The position numbers and the translations under genes were made by a program. Positions 51,369 to 61,085 of a stretch of DNA of 64,000 nucleotides are shown piece after piece. Numbering within the stretch: the stretch's first letter is position 1; the number at the start of each line of letters is the position of its first letter. The notes under the pieces were generated by a model. The model searched no databases. It had not been told where the DNA came from and saw only the letters and a list, made by a program, of their open reading frames with translations. The DNA comes from Methylotenera sp. (GTDB taxonomy: Bacteria > Pseudomonadota > Gammaproteobacteria > Burkholderiales > Methylophilaceae): the NCBI GenBank assembly GCA_013141075.1, contig JABFRQ010000007.1:62001-126000 (forward strand). The letters are read 5' to 3'.

Positions 51369-52085
51369 TTAGTGTATATCCTTCCAATAAGCTTTTTTGA
51401 GTTTAATTGTTAGTATTAACAACACTCCTAAAAACAGTAATACAAACCAGCCGAGATGATTGCGCTGCTGTTTTGCGGGTTCAGCCATATAGGCCATAAA
51501 GTTAGTTAAATCACCTACAAAAACATCATATTCTTCCGCTGACATTTTGCCTGGCTTTACTAGATTTAGCGTGTGCGTTTCATGATCTAAAGCTTGCTCG
51601 CCTTGTAGTTCATACAATACATGCGGCATCGCAGATTTATCAAATACAAGGTTATTCCAGCCTGACGGGCGTGTGCTATCGCGGTAAAAACTGCGCATAT
51701 AGGTATAAACCCAATCTGCGCCTCGTGCGCGTACTTCTACTGACAAATCAGGTGGCGCAACGCCAAACCATTTTTTAGCATCATTTTTGCTAATTGCAGC
51801 AGTCATTGGGTCACCCACTTTATCAGCGGTAAAAAGCAGATTTTCTTTTATCTGCTTTTCAGTCAAGCCAATATCTTGTAAGCGGTTATACCGCATATAG
51901 CTAGCGCTATGACAATTTAAGCAGTTATTAATAAAAGTACGTGCGCCACGTTGTAGCGATGCATGATTAGATGCATCAATCGGTGCTTTATCTAAATGTA
52001 CTTCAGTATTAGCAAAACTTAATATTGGCAACAATAACAATGCAAATACGGCGTTTTTCATTTGAGTTTTAATGTGCATGATCAT
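51369..52085 (-). CDS. petC: ubiquinol-cytochrome c reductase, cytochrome c1
   Basis: 238 residues. A signal peptide (to about 25) is followed by the heme site NCLNCHSASYMRY, the axial Met region and a C-terminal membrane anchor (HLGWFVLLFLGVLLILTIKL). It passes electrons from the Rieske centre to a soluble cytochrome c. The start shares a base with the petB stop (TAATG). Confidence 0.97.
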   Translation of the reverse strand: MIMHIKTQMKNAVFALLLLPILSFANTEVHLDKAPIDASNHASLQRGARTFINNCLNCHSASYMRYNRLQDIGLTEKQIKENLLFTADKVGDPMTAAISKNDAKKWFGVAPPDLSVEVRARGADWVYTYMRSFYRDSTRPSGWNNLVFDKSAMPHVLYELQGEQALDHETHTLNLVKPGKMSAEEYDVFVGDLTNFMAYMAEPAKQQRNHLGWFVLLFLGVLLILTIKLKKAYWKDIH

Positions 52086-53368
52086 TATCCTGTCACTCTA
52101 GTTGGCACGGGTTTAGTTTTGTCTTTTTTGCTATACCACGGCATTAAAATAAAGAACAAGAAATAGACGGCGCTGAAAATACGTGCCACAACAGTAGCAA
52201 TATCTGCTTTACCCATCCAGGCACCAAATTGACCCCATACATTGGCTGGTACTGTACCTAAATAACCCAACACCAAAAAGCTCACCACAAACGCCGCTAG
52301 CCAACCTTTGTATAAATTGCCTTTATAGCGAATGGATTTAACAGGGCTACGATCTAGCCAAGGCAATAACGCAAACACCATCACAGATAAACCCATTGCC
52401 GCCACACCAGGGAATTGTGAAATTCCAATCGGCGGCACAGCACGCAATATTGAGTAGTATGGTGTGAAATACCAAGTAGGGGCAATATGTGCTGGCGTAA
52501 CTAGTGGGTTAGCTGGCACAAAGTTATTGGCTTCCAAGAAGTAACCGCCCATTTCAGGGGCAAAGAAAATAATGGCAGAAAATACCATTAAAAACACCAC
52601 AACACCCACTAAGTCTTTAACAGAATAGTAAGGGTGAAAAGGAATGCCATCTAAAGGAATGCCCGTAGTTTTATTTTTCACCGCTTTAATTTCAACGCCA
52701 TCGGGGTTATTAGAGCCCACTTCATGCAAAGCAATAATATGTGCAGCAACCAAGCCAATAATCACCAAAGGCAATGCAATTACATGAAATGCAAAAAAGC
52801 GGTTTAAGGTTGCATCAGAGGTTAGATAGTCACCACGTAACCACTCGGCAATATCTGGGCCGATAAATGGCACAGTGCCAAACAAGCTAGTAATTACTTG
52901 TGCACCCCAGTAAGACATTTGACCCCAAGGCAATAAGTAGCCAAAAAATGCTTCGCCCATCAACGCCAAGAAAATGCCCACGCCAAACAACCATATTAGC
53001 TCGCGAGGATTACGGTATGAGCCGTAAAGCAGCCCACGGAACATGTGCAGATAAATCACCACAAAAAACAGCGATGCGCCTGTAGAGTGCATATAGCGAA
53101 TGAGCCAACCCCAAGGCACATCACGCATAATATATTCCACAGAAGCAAAGGCCATCAGCGCTTCTGGCTTATAGTGCATAGTCAAAAAGATACCAGTGAC
53201 GATTTGCAATACCAACACCAACAAGGCTAAAGAGCCGAAAAAGTACCAGAAATTAAAGTTCTTTGGTGCGTAATATTCAGTGAGATGCGCTTTAACATTA
53301 CTAGTAAGGGGAAAGCGTGCATCTACCCAACCCAAAAGCTCATCTGCTTTTTTAGTCAAAAAACTCAT
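52085..53368 (-). CDS. petB: ubiquinol-cytochrome c reductase, cytochrome b
   Basis: 427 residues and eight or nine membrane segments, the full-length form. Heme-ligand His pairs in the second and fourth helices (HMFRGLLYGSYRNPRE; FHVIALPLVI) and the Qo motif PEMG-type sequence (FFAPEMGGY in place of PEWY) can be seen. It is coupled at both ends (TAATG) to petA and petC. Confidence 0.97.
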   Translation of the reverse strand: MSFLTKKADELLGWVDARFPLTSNVKAHLTEYYAPKNFNFWYFFGSLALLVLVLQIVTGIFLTMHYKPEALMAFASVEYIMRDVPWGWLIRYMHSTGASLFFVVIYLHMFRGLLYGSYRNPRELIWLFGVGIFLALMGEAFFGYLLPWGQMSYWGAQVITSLFGTVPFIGPDIAEWLRGDYLTSDATLNRFFAFHVIALPLVIIGLVAAHIIALHEVGSNNPDGVEIKAVKNKTTGIPLDGIPFHPYYSVKDLVGVVVFLMVFSAIIFFAPEMGGYFLEANNFVPANPLVTPAHIAPTWYFTPYYSILRAVPPIGISQFPGVAAMGLSVMVFALLPWLDRSPVKSIRYKGNLYKGWLAAFVVSFLVLGYLGTVPANVWGQFGAWMGKADIATVVARIFSAVYFLFFILMPWYSKKDKTKPVPTRVTG

Positions 53369-53982
53369 TATGCAGACTCCTTATCTTCACCAATTAGCAG
53401 GGTGGTTTCGGTTAAATATTGGTGCTTAGGCACCACCAAATTCGTTGGCGCAGGCGAACCTTTAAATACGCGTCCAGCTAAATCAAATTTAGATCCGTGG
53501 CATGCACACACAAAACCGCCATCCCAATCTGCAGTGACCGCAAAGTTTTGTGCTGGCGAACAACCCAAATGCGTACAAGTACCCAACATCACCGCGTATT
53601 TTGGGTTAATGGCACGGTCTTTATTTTTGCAATAGTCAGGTTGCTGAGGAATTTCTAAATCAGGGTCAGACAACTGTGCATCATGGCTAGCAAGCTTCGC
53701 AATTTGCTCATCAGTACGGTGAATAACCCAAAGCGGCTGGCCACGATATTCTGAAATCATCATGTCGCCAGGGGCAATTTTACTAACATCCACTTCTACA
53801 GGTGCACCCGCAGCTTTTGCGCGCTCACTTGGCGTCATGCTCAGTACAAACGGCACAGCTACTGTTGCGCAACCTACTGCACCTACTGCTGAGGTGGCGA
53901 TTAAAAACTTGCGCTTTTCTTGGTCGATTTCGACTTTTGATTGCTTGTTGCCACTGTTTTTGTCATTAGGATTGACTGACAT
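53368..53982 (-). CDS. petA: ubiquinol-cytochrome c reductase, Rieske iron-sulfur subunit
   Basis: 204 residues. The 2Fe-2S ligands are CTHLGC and CACHGSKFD. The N-terminal membrane segment is preceded by EKRKFLIATSAVG; this is the position of the Tat motif, which usually reads RR, but here KR precedes KFL. Rieske proteins are typically Tat-exported and tatABC is at 56343-57719. Start of the petABC operon, with a promoter at 54075-54103. Confidence 0.97.
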   Translation of the reverse strand: MSVNPNDKNSGNKQSKVEIDQEKRKFLIATSAVGAVGCATVAVPFVLSMTPSERAKAAGAPVEVDVSKIAPGDMMISEYRGQPLWVIHRTDEQIAKLASHDAQLSDPDLEIPQQPDYCKNKDRAINPKYAVMLGTCTHLGCSPAQNFAVTADWDGGFVCACHGSKFDLAGRVFKGSPAPTNLVVPKHQYLTETTLLIGEDKESA

Positions 53983-54074
53983 TAGATTCCTTTTCTCGCC
54001 CTTTTGAGGCTTTTACTTTAAATTTAACGAAATTTAAAACTTAAATATAATCACTACAAATTTCAACTGCGCGC

Positions 54075-54103
54075 ATTATACATTTTTCAGAATACAATTT
54101 AAA
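54075..54103 (-). promoter_or_regulatory. putative promoter of petABC
   Basis: Minus-strand TTTAAA (54098-54103), 17 bases and TATAAT (54075-54080), giving a leader of about 90 bases before petA. The -35 is weak. Confidence 0.5.
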
Positions 54104-54155
54104 GCTTTATTTTATAACTTATTGATATAAAACAATTAAAATGAATTTTAAATAG

Positions 54156-54905
54156 TTAAACGGGGTTGTTTATATCTATAAATTCATACGCTAAATTGAA
54201 TTTTTCGGCCAAATGTTCGCCCAAAGCTTGCACGCCGTAGCGTTCTGTTACATGATGCCCCGCAGAAATATAAGACACGCCAGATTCCAGCGCTTGATGT
54301 GTGGTTTGTTCTGAAATTTCACCGCTAATGTATACATCCACACCCAGCTCAATCGCCGCATCTATATAGCCTTGCGCGCCACCTGTGCACCAAGCGACTT
54401 TTTGCACCATTTTTTGTGCATCACCAATCACTAACGGCATACGCTGAAGTGCGGTTTCGATATGTGCTGCAAAATTTTTCAATGAAATGGGTTTAGGCAA
54501 AGTGCCATAAGCAATAATATTTGCCTCACCCGTAAAACCTGTAGGCGCAATACCCAGCACGCGGCCAAGTTGCACGTTATTACCAAATTCAACATGTGCA
54601 TCTAATGGCAAGTGATATGCCAACAAGTTAATGTCATTTTTGAGTAAAAACGCTAACCGATTGCGCTTAATGCCAACTACGCGAGCATCTTCATTTTTCC
54701 AAAAATAACCGTGATGTACTAAAATTAAATCCGCATTTGCCTCGTGCGCGGCCTCTAGCAAGGCCATACTGGCAGTCACGCCCGTTACAATTTTTCGGAT
54801 TTCAGCTTTACCTTCTACCTGTAGTCCGTTCGGGCAGTAATCTTTGAAACGCTCAACTTGCATAAGTTGTTGGGTATAATGCGTTAAGTCATTGATTTTT
54901 ACCAT
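54156..54905 (-). CDS. Nif3-like dinuclear metal centre protein
   Basis: 249 residues from [16 protein letters not shown] at 54905 (AAGGTG upstream); the open frame to 54983 is non-coding. NIF3/YbgI family: [33 protein letters not shown] and [11 protein letters not shown] carry the His/Glu metal ligands. E. coli YbgI binds two metals as a hexamer; its activity has been linked to GTP cyclohydrolase I type 2 annotation without solid proof, so function is unresolved. Divergent from the DegS-like gene. Confidence 0.9.
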   Translation of the reverse strand: MVKINDLTHYTQQLMQVERFKDYCPNGLQVEGKAEIRKIVTGVTASMALLEAAHEANADLILVHHGYFWKNEDARVVGIKRNRLAFLLKNDINLLAYHLPLDAHVEFGNNVQLGRVLGIAPTGFTGEANIIAYGTLPKPISLKNFAAHIETALQRMPLVIGDAQKMVQKVAWCTGGAQGYIDAAIELGVDVYISGEISEQTTHQALESGVSYISAGHHVTERYGVQALGEHLAEKFNLAYEFIDINNPV

Positions 54906-55008
54906 TTGCCGCACCTTTTTTATATAGCTATATTGATTTTTACAAATTAAGACCAACATTATAACGCGTAGCTTTAAACACAAAACTTAACTTAAATTGA
55001 CCAATACA

Positions 55009-56202
55009 ATGAATAATTCATTTCAAAAAAAATTATGGCTTATATTTGCGCAAAGCGTCACGGCATGCTTGGGCTTAGCCTTTGTGTTGCGCATGTTTTT
55101 CCCCGCAGTTTTAGATGGCTTGCTGGATAATTTAGCGCCAAAAACTGGCGCTGTTGTAGTAAAGCAAGTGGAATCTAGCCCCAAAACTAATGTAACAGGC
55201 TCTTACAGTCAAGCGGTTAAAAAGGCGATGCCCGCTGTTGTGAATATTTTTACCAGCAAAAAATCGCCTGACAACCCACATCAAAAGTTCTTAGATGACC
55301 CTGCATTTCGTCAGTTTTTTGGCGACCAATTAGATGACCCAGACGCACAAGCTCAACCTGAAAACAGTTTAGGCTCAGGCGTTATCGTCAGTGAGCAAGG
55401 GCTAATTCTTACCAACAACCACGTAGTTGCTAGCGCCGATGAAATTGAAGTAGCCATGGCAGACGGCAGAAAAATTCCCGCCAAAGTAGTTGGCACAGAC
55501 CCCGACACAGACTTAGCGCTCATTAAAATTGAGGCTGAAAACTTACCCGCCATTACCTTTGCCAGCTCAGACAAGCTCAACGTAGGCGATGTTGTTTTGG
55601 CGATTGGCAACCCATTTGGCGTTGGGCAAACCGTTACACAAGGCATCATCAGCGCACTTGGGCGCAACCATTTAGGTATCAATACCTTTGAAAATTTCAT
55701 TCAAACTGATGCCTCAATCAACCCTGGCAACTCAGGTGGCGCATTGGTTGATACTGACGGTAATTTAGTGGGTATTAACAGCGCTATTTACTCGCGCAGT
55801 GGCGGCTCAATGGGCATTGGTTTTGCCATTCCCGCCACGCTGGCGCGCCAAGTGATGGATCAAATTGTTGCTGAAGGCAACGTGACGCGCGGCTGGATAG
55901 GCATTGAAGCACAAGACATGACGCCTGAATTAGCAGAATCATTCAAACTAAAAACCACAGAAGGCGCACTGGTGGCTGGTGTGTTGCGCGGCAGCCCAGC
56001 TGATAAAGCTGGCTTACGTGCAGGTGATATTTTACTGAGCATAGAAGGCAAGCCAATTGCGGATACAGGTAGTATGCTTAATTTAATTGCCGCACTTATC
56101 CCCAACAAAAAAGCCACGCTAAAAATCTCACGTGCAGAAGCGATGATGGATATAGTGGTGCTAATTGGCAAACGACCTAAGCCTGTGATTGCTAAAGAAT
56201 AG
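55009..56202 (+). CDS. DegS/AlgW-like periplasmic serine protease with one PDZ domain
   Basis: 397 residues from the ATG at 55009 (an in-frame TTG at 54997 is less likely). One N-terminal membrane anchor (about 9-31), a trypsin-like domain with catalytic H138 (TNNHVV), D168 (DTDLAL) and S242 (NPGNSGG), and a single PDZ domain (about 290-385). The anchor plus one PDZ matches DegS/AlgW, which cleaves anti-sigma E factors in gammaproteobacteria, but a sigma-E role here is not shown. Monocistronic, divergent from the Nif3 gene. Confidence 0.92.
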   Translation: MNNSFQKKLWLIFAQSVTACLGLAFVLRMFFPAVLDGLLDNLAPKTGAVVVKQVESSPKTNVTGSYSQAVKKAMPAVVNIFTSKKSPDNPHQKFLDDPAFRQFFGDQLDDPDAQAQPENSLGSGVIVSEQGLILTNNHVVASADEIEVAMADGRKIPAKVVGTDPDTDLALIKIEAENLPAITFASSDKLNVGDVVLAIGNPFGVGQTVTQGIISALGRNHLGINTFENFIQTDASINPGNSGGALVDTDGNLVGINSAIYSRSGGSMGIGFAIPATLARQVMDQIVAEGNVTRGWIGIEAQDMTPELAESFKLKTTEGALVAGVLRGSPADKAGLRAGDILLSIEGKPIADTGSMLNLIAALIPNKKATLKISRAEAMMDIVVLIGKRPKPVIAKE

Positions 56203-56250
56203 TCGAATTTAACTTAGCTAATCCGCCCATTTTTACCCATACTCTAGAGC

Positions 56251-56291
56251 AATGCCCTGGGAGCCGCACTAATGCTTGCTCGCAGGGCATT
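56251..56291. repeat. palindromic repeat A, copy 3
   Basis: Arms AATGCCCTGGGAGC (56251-56264) and GCTCGCAGGGCATT (56278-56291), followed by GTTTTCCTCTCGCG. It lies between the convergent protease gene and tatC, and the T-rich side could end the protease transcript; similarity to the hairpins at 6200 and 14128 points to a repeat family. Confidence 0.55.
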
Positions 56292-56342
56292 GTTTTCCTC
56301 TCGCGCTTTATTTAGTCGTTATTTATGCGCTTAGCGCTTACT

Positions 56343-57083
56343 TCAGGTTGGCGGTAAAATCGTCCGTTCTGGCGCTTTTTTGCTAAGCGATGCCACCACA
56401 ATACCAAGTTCATATAGCAACCACATTGGCACAGCCAGCATAAATTGTGAAATGATATCTGGCGGTGTAAAAATTGCGCCAATCACAAATGCACCGACCA
56501 CAACATAACCACGCGCCTCTTTAAGTTGAGCAATAGTCACCCAGCCAAATCGTACTATCATCACCACCGCGATAGGCACTTGAAATGCTAAGCCAAATGC
56601 GAAAAATAGCGTCATGACAAAATCTAAATAATTGCCAATATCCGTCATCACCGCCACACCTGCTGGCGCAGCGCCTACAATAAAACCAAATACCACAGGG
56701 AATACTAGAAAATAGGCAAAGGCCATGCCGAGTAAAAATAGCGTGCAACTGGCTAATATCATAGGAATCATGAATTTCTTTTCATGCACATATAAACCTG
56801 GCGCAACAAACGCCCAAACTTGATACATGGTGTGCGGCAATGAAACAATAAACGCCGCCATCATTGCCACTTTCATGGGTACAAAAAATGGCGTTGTTAC
56901 CGCGGTGGCAATCATTTGGCCACCTGCGGGAAGTTTGCTTAATAGCGGCGAAGCAAGTAGCGCGTAAATTTTGTTTGCAAACGGAAAAAACGCAATGAAC
57001 ACAACAACAAAACCCATGACGATGCGTAATAGCCGATTGCGTAACTCAATTAGATGTGAAATAAAGTTATCGGTTGGGGTCAC
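56343..57083 (-). CDS. tatC: Sec-independent protein translocase TatC
   Basis: 246 residues, six membrane segments; receptor for twin-arginine signals. It begins with GTG at 57083 (VTPTDNFISHLIELRNRLLR), and the FISHLIELRNR region is the conserved N-terminal signal-binding patch. Phe-Glu-type F94-E103 region corresponds to VAPGLYVHEKK. It lies 9 bases after tatB. Confidence 0.97.
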   Translation of the reverse strand: MTPTDNFISHLIELRNRLLRIVMGFVVVFIAFFPFANKIYALLASPLLSKLPAGGQMIATAVTTPFFVPMKVAMMAAFIVSLPHTMYQVWAFVAPGLYVHEKKFMIPMILASCTLFLLGMAFAYFLVFPVVFGFIVGAAPAGVAVMTDIGNYLDFVMTLFFAFGLAFQVPIAVVMIVRFGWVTIAQLKEARGYVVVGAFVIGAIFTPPDIISQFMLAVPMWLLYELGIVVASLSKKAPERTILPPT

Positions 57084-57092
57084 GGCTGGTGT

Positions 57093-57509
57093 TTACTTTG
57101 AAGAGGTGGCTTTTTTAGCGCGTGGCTTTTTAACTGGCATTGTTTTAGTGACCAACTCATTTTCTAATGGCGCAAGCTCTAACGACGTTTGGGTGGGTGA
57201 TTGTTGCTCAACCGCTGCTAGCTGAAAGTCTTCCACTTCATGCTTAAATGTTTCGGCAACGCTTTGTAGATTAGATTGAATGCTGGCTTGCGTTTTATTA
57301 GCAGCCTCTTTAATTTCTTGCTGTAATTGCTGTAGCTCTTCAAAACGCGCTTCGCGGTTCACTTCTTCTTTAATTTGCGCAACGTATTTTTGCATGCGCC
57401 CAGTGAGCGCACCCAATGTGCGCGCCACCTTTGGCAGCTTTTCTGGGCCAATCACGAGCAGCGCAATCACTGCGATGACCATTAACTCAGAAAATGAAAC
57501 ATCAAACAT
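57093..57509 (-). CDS. tatB: Sec-independent protein translocase TatB
   Basis: 138 residues. MFDVSFSELMVIAVIALLVI with the conserved Glu and GPEKLP hinge, then a long amphipathic helix (about 25-90) and a Lys-rich C-terminal tail (KKPRAKKATSSK). It binds substrates with TatC. It follows directly on tatA. Confidence 0.96.
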   Translation of the reverse strand: MFDVSFSELMVIAVIALLVIGPEKLPKVARTLGALTGRMQKYVAQIKEEVNREARFEELQQLQQEIKEAANKTQASIQSNLQSVAETFKHEVEDFQLAAVEQQSPTQTSLELAPLENELVTKTMPVKKPRAKKATSSK

Positions 57510-57719
57510 TTATTGCTTAGTCTTTTGCGTGACTTCGCCTTCTATAGTCTTGCCAGTTTTTTCATCTTGATTAGTCACCTGCTCGTCATTCATGGCCTTT
57601 TTGAATTCTCTTACCGCACCACCAATATCGCCGCCCATGTTTTTAAGTTTTTTAGTGCCGAATACCAACACCACAATCAACAACACAACCAACCAATGCC
57701 ACCATGCTCCAATGCCCAT
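57510..57719 (-). CDS. tatA: Sec-independent protein translocase TatA
   Basis: 69 residues. Membrane helix [20 protein letters not shown] and the [20 protein letters not shown] amphipathic helix are characteristic of TatA/E. It starts the tat group 43 bases after the palindrome at 57763-57824. Confidence 0.96.
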   Translation of the reverse strand: MGIGAWWHWLVVLLIVVLVFGTKKLKNMGGDIGGAVREFKKAMNDEQVTNQDEKTGKTIEGEVTQKTKQ

Positions 57720-57762
57720 TTCGTTCTCCTAAAATATAGCCTTAAAAAAAACCTTTATTTAC

Positions 57763-57824
57763 GTCATTGCGAGCGTAGCGCAGCAATCTATCATCGCAGA
57801 TTGCCGCGCTACGCTCGCAATGAC
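57763..57824. repeat. long palindromic repeat (GTCATTGCGAGCG type)
   Basis: 27-base arms (57763-57789 and 57798-57824) with one mismatch and an eight-base loop ATCATCGC. The GTCATTGCGAGCGTAGCG end matches a palindromic element known from many bacterial genomes. It lies in the hinT-tatA gap, 10 bases past the hinT stop, and would make a strong RNA hairpin there. Confidence 0.8.
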
Positions 57825-57834
57825 AGCCGTTGGA

Positions 57835-58152
57835 CTAGCCGCCCAATACGTGCAAATGAAGGTGAAAAACCTCTTGTCCGCCTTCACGCCCTGTATTGAT
57901 AAGCGTTTTAAAGCCTTTTAGACCTTGTTCTGCCGCTAGCTTTGGCGCTAGCAACAATAGTTTGCCTAACAATGCTTGATGCGCACCTTCACAACTCATC
58001 AAACTTTCAACATGCAGTTTTGGCACAATTAGAAAATGCACTTTGGCTGATGGCTTAATGTCGTCAAAGACAATCACATCATCATCTTCATAGATTTTTT
58101 TTGATGGAATTGCACCGCTTACAATTTTACAAAAAATGCAGTCTACACTCAT
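57835..58152 (-). CDS. HIT family hydrolase (HinT-like)
   Basis: 105 residues with the histidine triad at [12 protein letters not shown] and N-terminal [19 protein letters not shown]. HinT proteins hydrolyse AMP-lysine and other aminoacyl nucleotide phosphoramidates. The start overlaps the hisE stop (ATGA), so it is the last gene of the his operon, a usual place in betaproteobacteria. Confidence 0.95.
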   Translation of the reverse strand: MSVDCIFCKIVSGAIPSKKIYEDDDVIVFDDIKPSAKVHFLIVPKLHVESLMSCEGAHQALLGKLLLLAPKLAAEQGLKGFKTLINTGREGGQEVFHLHLHVLGG

Positions 58153-58466
58153 TTTACACGGCTTTCTTTTTCAGCAATGCCTGACAAACCTTCGCGCCTG
58201 GCTAATTCATCTAATATTTCTTGTGGCTTTATGCCAGCCTGAGCTAGCATTACCAATGTATGAAACCACAAGTCTGCCGTTTCATAAATCAAGTGTTCTA
58301 TATCGCCATTTTTAGCAGCAATAATAGTTTCAGCGGCTTCTTCACCTACTTTTTTGAGGATGCTATCCATGCCTTTTGCATAGAGCTTTGCCACATATGA
58401 ACTCTGCGGGTCAGCACTTTTGCGCTGCTCTAATAATTCGCTTAATCGGTTTAGCACATCATTCAT
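58149..58466 (-). CDS. hisE: phosphoribosyl-ATP pyrophosphohydrolase
   Basis: 105 residues; second step of histidine synthesis, PR-ATP to [22 protein letters not shown] holds the metal-binding Glu residues of the MazG-like fold, and [16 protein letters not shown] follows. Separate from hisI, as common in betaproteobacteria. Overlaps hinT by four bases. Confidence 0.96.
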   Translation of the reverse strand: MNDVLNRLSELLEQRKSADPQSSYVAKLYAKGMDSILKKVGEEAAETIIAAKNGDIEHLIYETADLWFHTLVMLAQAGIKPQEILDELARREGLSGIAEKESRVK

Positions 58467-58481
58467 ATCAACAGTTTCGGC

Positions 58482-58874
58482 CTAATAAATATCTTTGGGG
58501 TCTTTAATCACGGCTTGATCCGTTACCCAACCGCCATTTTCCAGCTTTCTAAAAAAGCAGCTATTTCGCCCAGTATGACAAGCAATGCCGCCGATTTGTT
58601 CTACGCTTAACAAAATCACGTCTTCATCACAATCTACGCGAATTTCATGAATTTTTTGAAAATGGCCTGATTCTTCACCTTTATGCCATATTTTATTGCG
58701 TGAGCGCGACCAATACACAGCTTGCTGGGTTTCACTAGTGAGCTGCAAAGCCTCACGGTTCATCCATGCAAACATCAAAATTTTGCCTGTAGCGTAATCT
58801 TGTGCAATGGCGGGTACAAGACCATTAGCATCCCATTTAATCGCATCTAGCCAAGCATTTTCTAGTGCTGTCAA
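58482..58874 (-). CDS. hisI: phosphoribosyl-AMP cyclohydrolase
   Basis: 130 residues; third step, opening the adenine ring. Metal ligands CDED ([10 protein letters not shown]) and the [10 protein letters not shown] Cys-His site are intact. The best start is TTG at 58874, which overlaps the hisF stop (TTGA). Confidence 0.95.
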   Translation of the reverse strand: MTALENAWLDAIKWDANGLVPAIAQDYATGKILMFAWMNREALQLTSETQQAVYWSRSRNKIWHKGEESGHFQKIHEIRVDCDEDVILLSVEQIGGIACHTGRNSCFFRKLENGGWVTDQAVIKDPKDIY

Positions 58875-59635
58875 AGTCTAACCTCTATCCCGTTTTTACG
58901 CATATATTCTTTGGCTTGTTGCACGGTATATTCACCATAATGAAATATACTCGCGGCCAACACGGCGTCTGCGCCACCAATTTTCACGCCATCGACCAAA
59001 TGCTGCAAATTACCCACGCCGCCAGAGGCGATTATTGGCACATCCACAGCGTCTGAAATCGCCCGATTTAGCGGATTATTAAAGCCAATTTTGGTGCCAT
59101 CTCTATCCATACTAGTAATTAACAACTCGCCTGCACCTAGGCTTACCATATATTCTGCCCATTTTACGGCATCTAAACCTGTGGCTTTGCGGCCGCCGTG
59201 GGTAAATACTTCCCACTCAAACGCTTGATTTTGAACTTTTTTAGCGTCAATCGCAACGACTATACATTGTGAGCCAAAGCGTGCGGCAGCATCTTGCACC
59301 ATTTTTGGGTTTAAAACTGCTGTCGTGTTAATGCTTACTTTATCTGCGCCTGCATTCAACAATCGTCGTACATCTTCAACTTCACGCACGCCACCACCCA
59401 CAGTTAGCGGAATAAACACCTGTGAGGCTACTTCTTCAATAATATGTAACAGCAAACCACGGTTATCTGAACTGGCGGTGATGTCTAAAAATGTTAGTTC
59501 ATCTGCACCTTGCTCATCGTAACGTTTGGCGATTTCTACAGGGTCACCAGCATCGCGCAGCTCAAGAAAATTGATGCCTTTGACCACGCGACCATCGGTT
59601 ACATCTAAGCAAGGAATAATGCGCTTAGCGAGCAC
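58871..59635 (-). CDS. hisF: imidazole glycerol phosphate synthase, cyclase subunit
   Basis: 254 residues, barrel enzyme making IGP and AICAR with ammonia from HisH. Starts with GTG ([20 protein letters not shown]). Catalytic Asp residues are in CLDVTDG and TSMDRDGT. Its start lies inside the end of hisA (11-base overlap). Confidence 0.97.
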   Translation of the reverse strand: MLAKRIIPCLDVTDGRVVKGINFLELRDAGDPVEIAKRYDEQGADELTFLDITASSDNRGLLLHIIEEVASQVFIPLTVGGGVREVEDVRRLLNAGADKVSINTTAVLNPKMVQDAAARFGSQCIVVAIDAKKVQNQAFEWEVFTHGGRKATGLDAVKWAEYMVSLGAGELLITSMDRDGTKIGFNNPLNRAISDAVDVPIIASGGVGNLQHLVDGVKIGGADAVLAASIFHYGEYTVQQAKEYMRKNGIEVRL

Positions 59636-60368
59636 TTAATTCATCCGCTAATTTTTGTGCTGCAGTAAAATCCAATGTGCCTTCGTAGATGGCGCGGCCT
59701 GTAATGGTGCCGATAATTCCCTCACGTGCCACTGCACAAAGCTTGCGCACATCGTCTAAATTCGTCACCCCACCAGAGGCAATCACAGGGATGGTAAGCG
59801 CCTGCGCTAAAGCTACCGTAGCTTCAATATTCACGCCTGTGAGCATGCCGTCACGACCAATATCAGTATACACAATTGAGCTCACGCCATAATCTTCAAA
59901 CTTTTTAGCCAAATCAATCACATCATGTCCTGTGAGTTTAGACCAACCATCAATGGCTACTTTTCCATCTTTAGCATCTAAGCCCACAATGATTTGTCCA
60001 GGAAAAGCATCGCAAGCCTCATGCAAAAAGCCTGGTGTTTTCACAGCTGCTGTACCGATAATCACATAATCAATGCCGTTATCTAAATAGCGCTCAATCG
60101 TTTCTAAGTCACGAATGCCGCCGCCTAATTGAATAGGGATTTCGCCTTTTACCGCGGCCACTATAGATTTAATAGCGCCTTCATTTACAGGCTTTCCTGC
60201 AAACGCACCATTTAAATCTACCAAATGAAGCCGCTTGCCGCCTCTATCAACCCAATGGCGTGCCATTGCACCTGGGTCTTCTGAGAACACTGTAGATTCT
60301 TCCATTAAGCCTTGTTTTAAGCGTACACAGTGGCCGTCTTTGAGATCAATTGCTGGGATAATTAACAT
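59625..60368 (-). CDS. hisA: 1-(5-phosphoribosyl)-5-[(5-phosphoribosylamino)methylideneamino]imidazole-4-carboxamide isomerase
   Basis: 247 residues, an Amadori isomerase on a barrel fold. [18 protein letters not shown] carries the catalytic Asp; [13 protein letters not shown]-type sequence ([13 protein letters not shown]) carries the second. Lies 35 bases after hisH. Confidence 0.97.
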   Translation of the reverse strand: MLIIPAIDLKDGHCVRLKQGLMEESTVFSEDPGAMARHWVDRGGKRLHLVDLNGAFAGKPVNEGAIKSIVAAVKGEIPIQLGGGIRDLETIERYLDNGIDYVIIGTAAVKTPGFLHEACDAFPGQIIVGLDAKDGKVAIDGWSKLTGHDVIDLAKKFEDYGVSSIVYTDIGRDGMLTGVNIEATVALAQALTIPVIASGGVTNLDDVRKLCAVAREGIIGTITGRAIYEGTLDFTAAQKLADELSAR

Positions 60369-60403
60369 AGTCGTAGATAATAATTAAAGTTTAAGATAAA
60401 AAG

Positions 60404-61060
60404 TCAGGGCAACCAGTTTACAAAATTGCTTAACATTTGCAAGCCTGCGTTCGCACTTTTTTCTGGGTGAAACTGCACTGCGAATAAATTGTCCCTAGCA
60501 ATTGCGCTAGTAAAGCGTTTGGGATATTCACTATAGCCAGATGTGATGCTGTCGTTCGCTGGTACCACATAATAACTATGCACATAATAAAAACGTGCGC
60601 CATCTTCAATGCCTTGCCATAAAGCATGCGGCTTGTGGCTGTTTTGCGTTTGGTAGACTTGATTCCAGCCCATGTGTGGCACTTTCAGCTTTTCGCCATT
60701 GGCATCATGCATGTCGGCCGTAGCAAAACGCTTTACGTTACCTTTAAATACCCCTAAACCAGCTGAATCACCTTCTTCAGAATGCTCAAACAGCATTTGT
60801 AGGCCGATGCAAATACCTAAAAATGGCTTATTTTGCGCTGCATGAATCACCGCTTCACGTAGGCCACGCGCATCTAGCTCACGAATGCAATCTGGCATTG
60901 CGCCTTGGCCTGGAAACACCACGCGCGTTGCGTTGGCAATATCTTCAGGATTGCTGGTCACCAGCACATTTTGGGTGGGGGCGACATGCTCTAATGCCTT
61001 AGACACCGAGCGCAAATTACCCATGCCATAGTCTACGACTGCAATATCAATTTTTTTCAT
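60404..61060 (-). CDS. hisH: imidazole glycerol phosphate synthase, glutamine amidotransferase subunit
   Basis: 218 residues, class I amidotransferase: nucleophile Cys in FLGICIGLQMLFEHSEE, and His-Glu in FAVQFHPEKS. It passes ammonia to HisF. Lies 25 bases after hisB. Confidence 0.97.
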   Translation of the reverse strand: MKKIDIAVVDYGMGNLRSVSKALEHVAPTQNVLVTSNPEDIANATRVVFPGQGAMPDCIRELDARGLREAVIHAAQNKPFLGICIGLQMLFEHSEEGDSAGLGVFKGNVKRFATADMHDANGEKLKVPHMGWNQVYQTQNSHKPHALWQGIEDGARFYYVHSYYVVPANDSITSGYSEYPKRFTSAIARDNLFAVQFHPEKSANAGLQMLSNFVNWLP

Positions 61061-61085
61061 GCGATTTTAAGACTATCCGTTAGGC

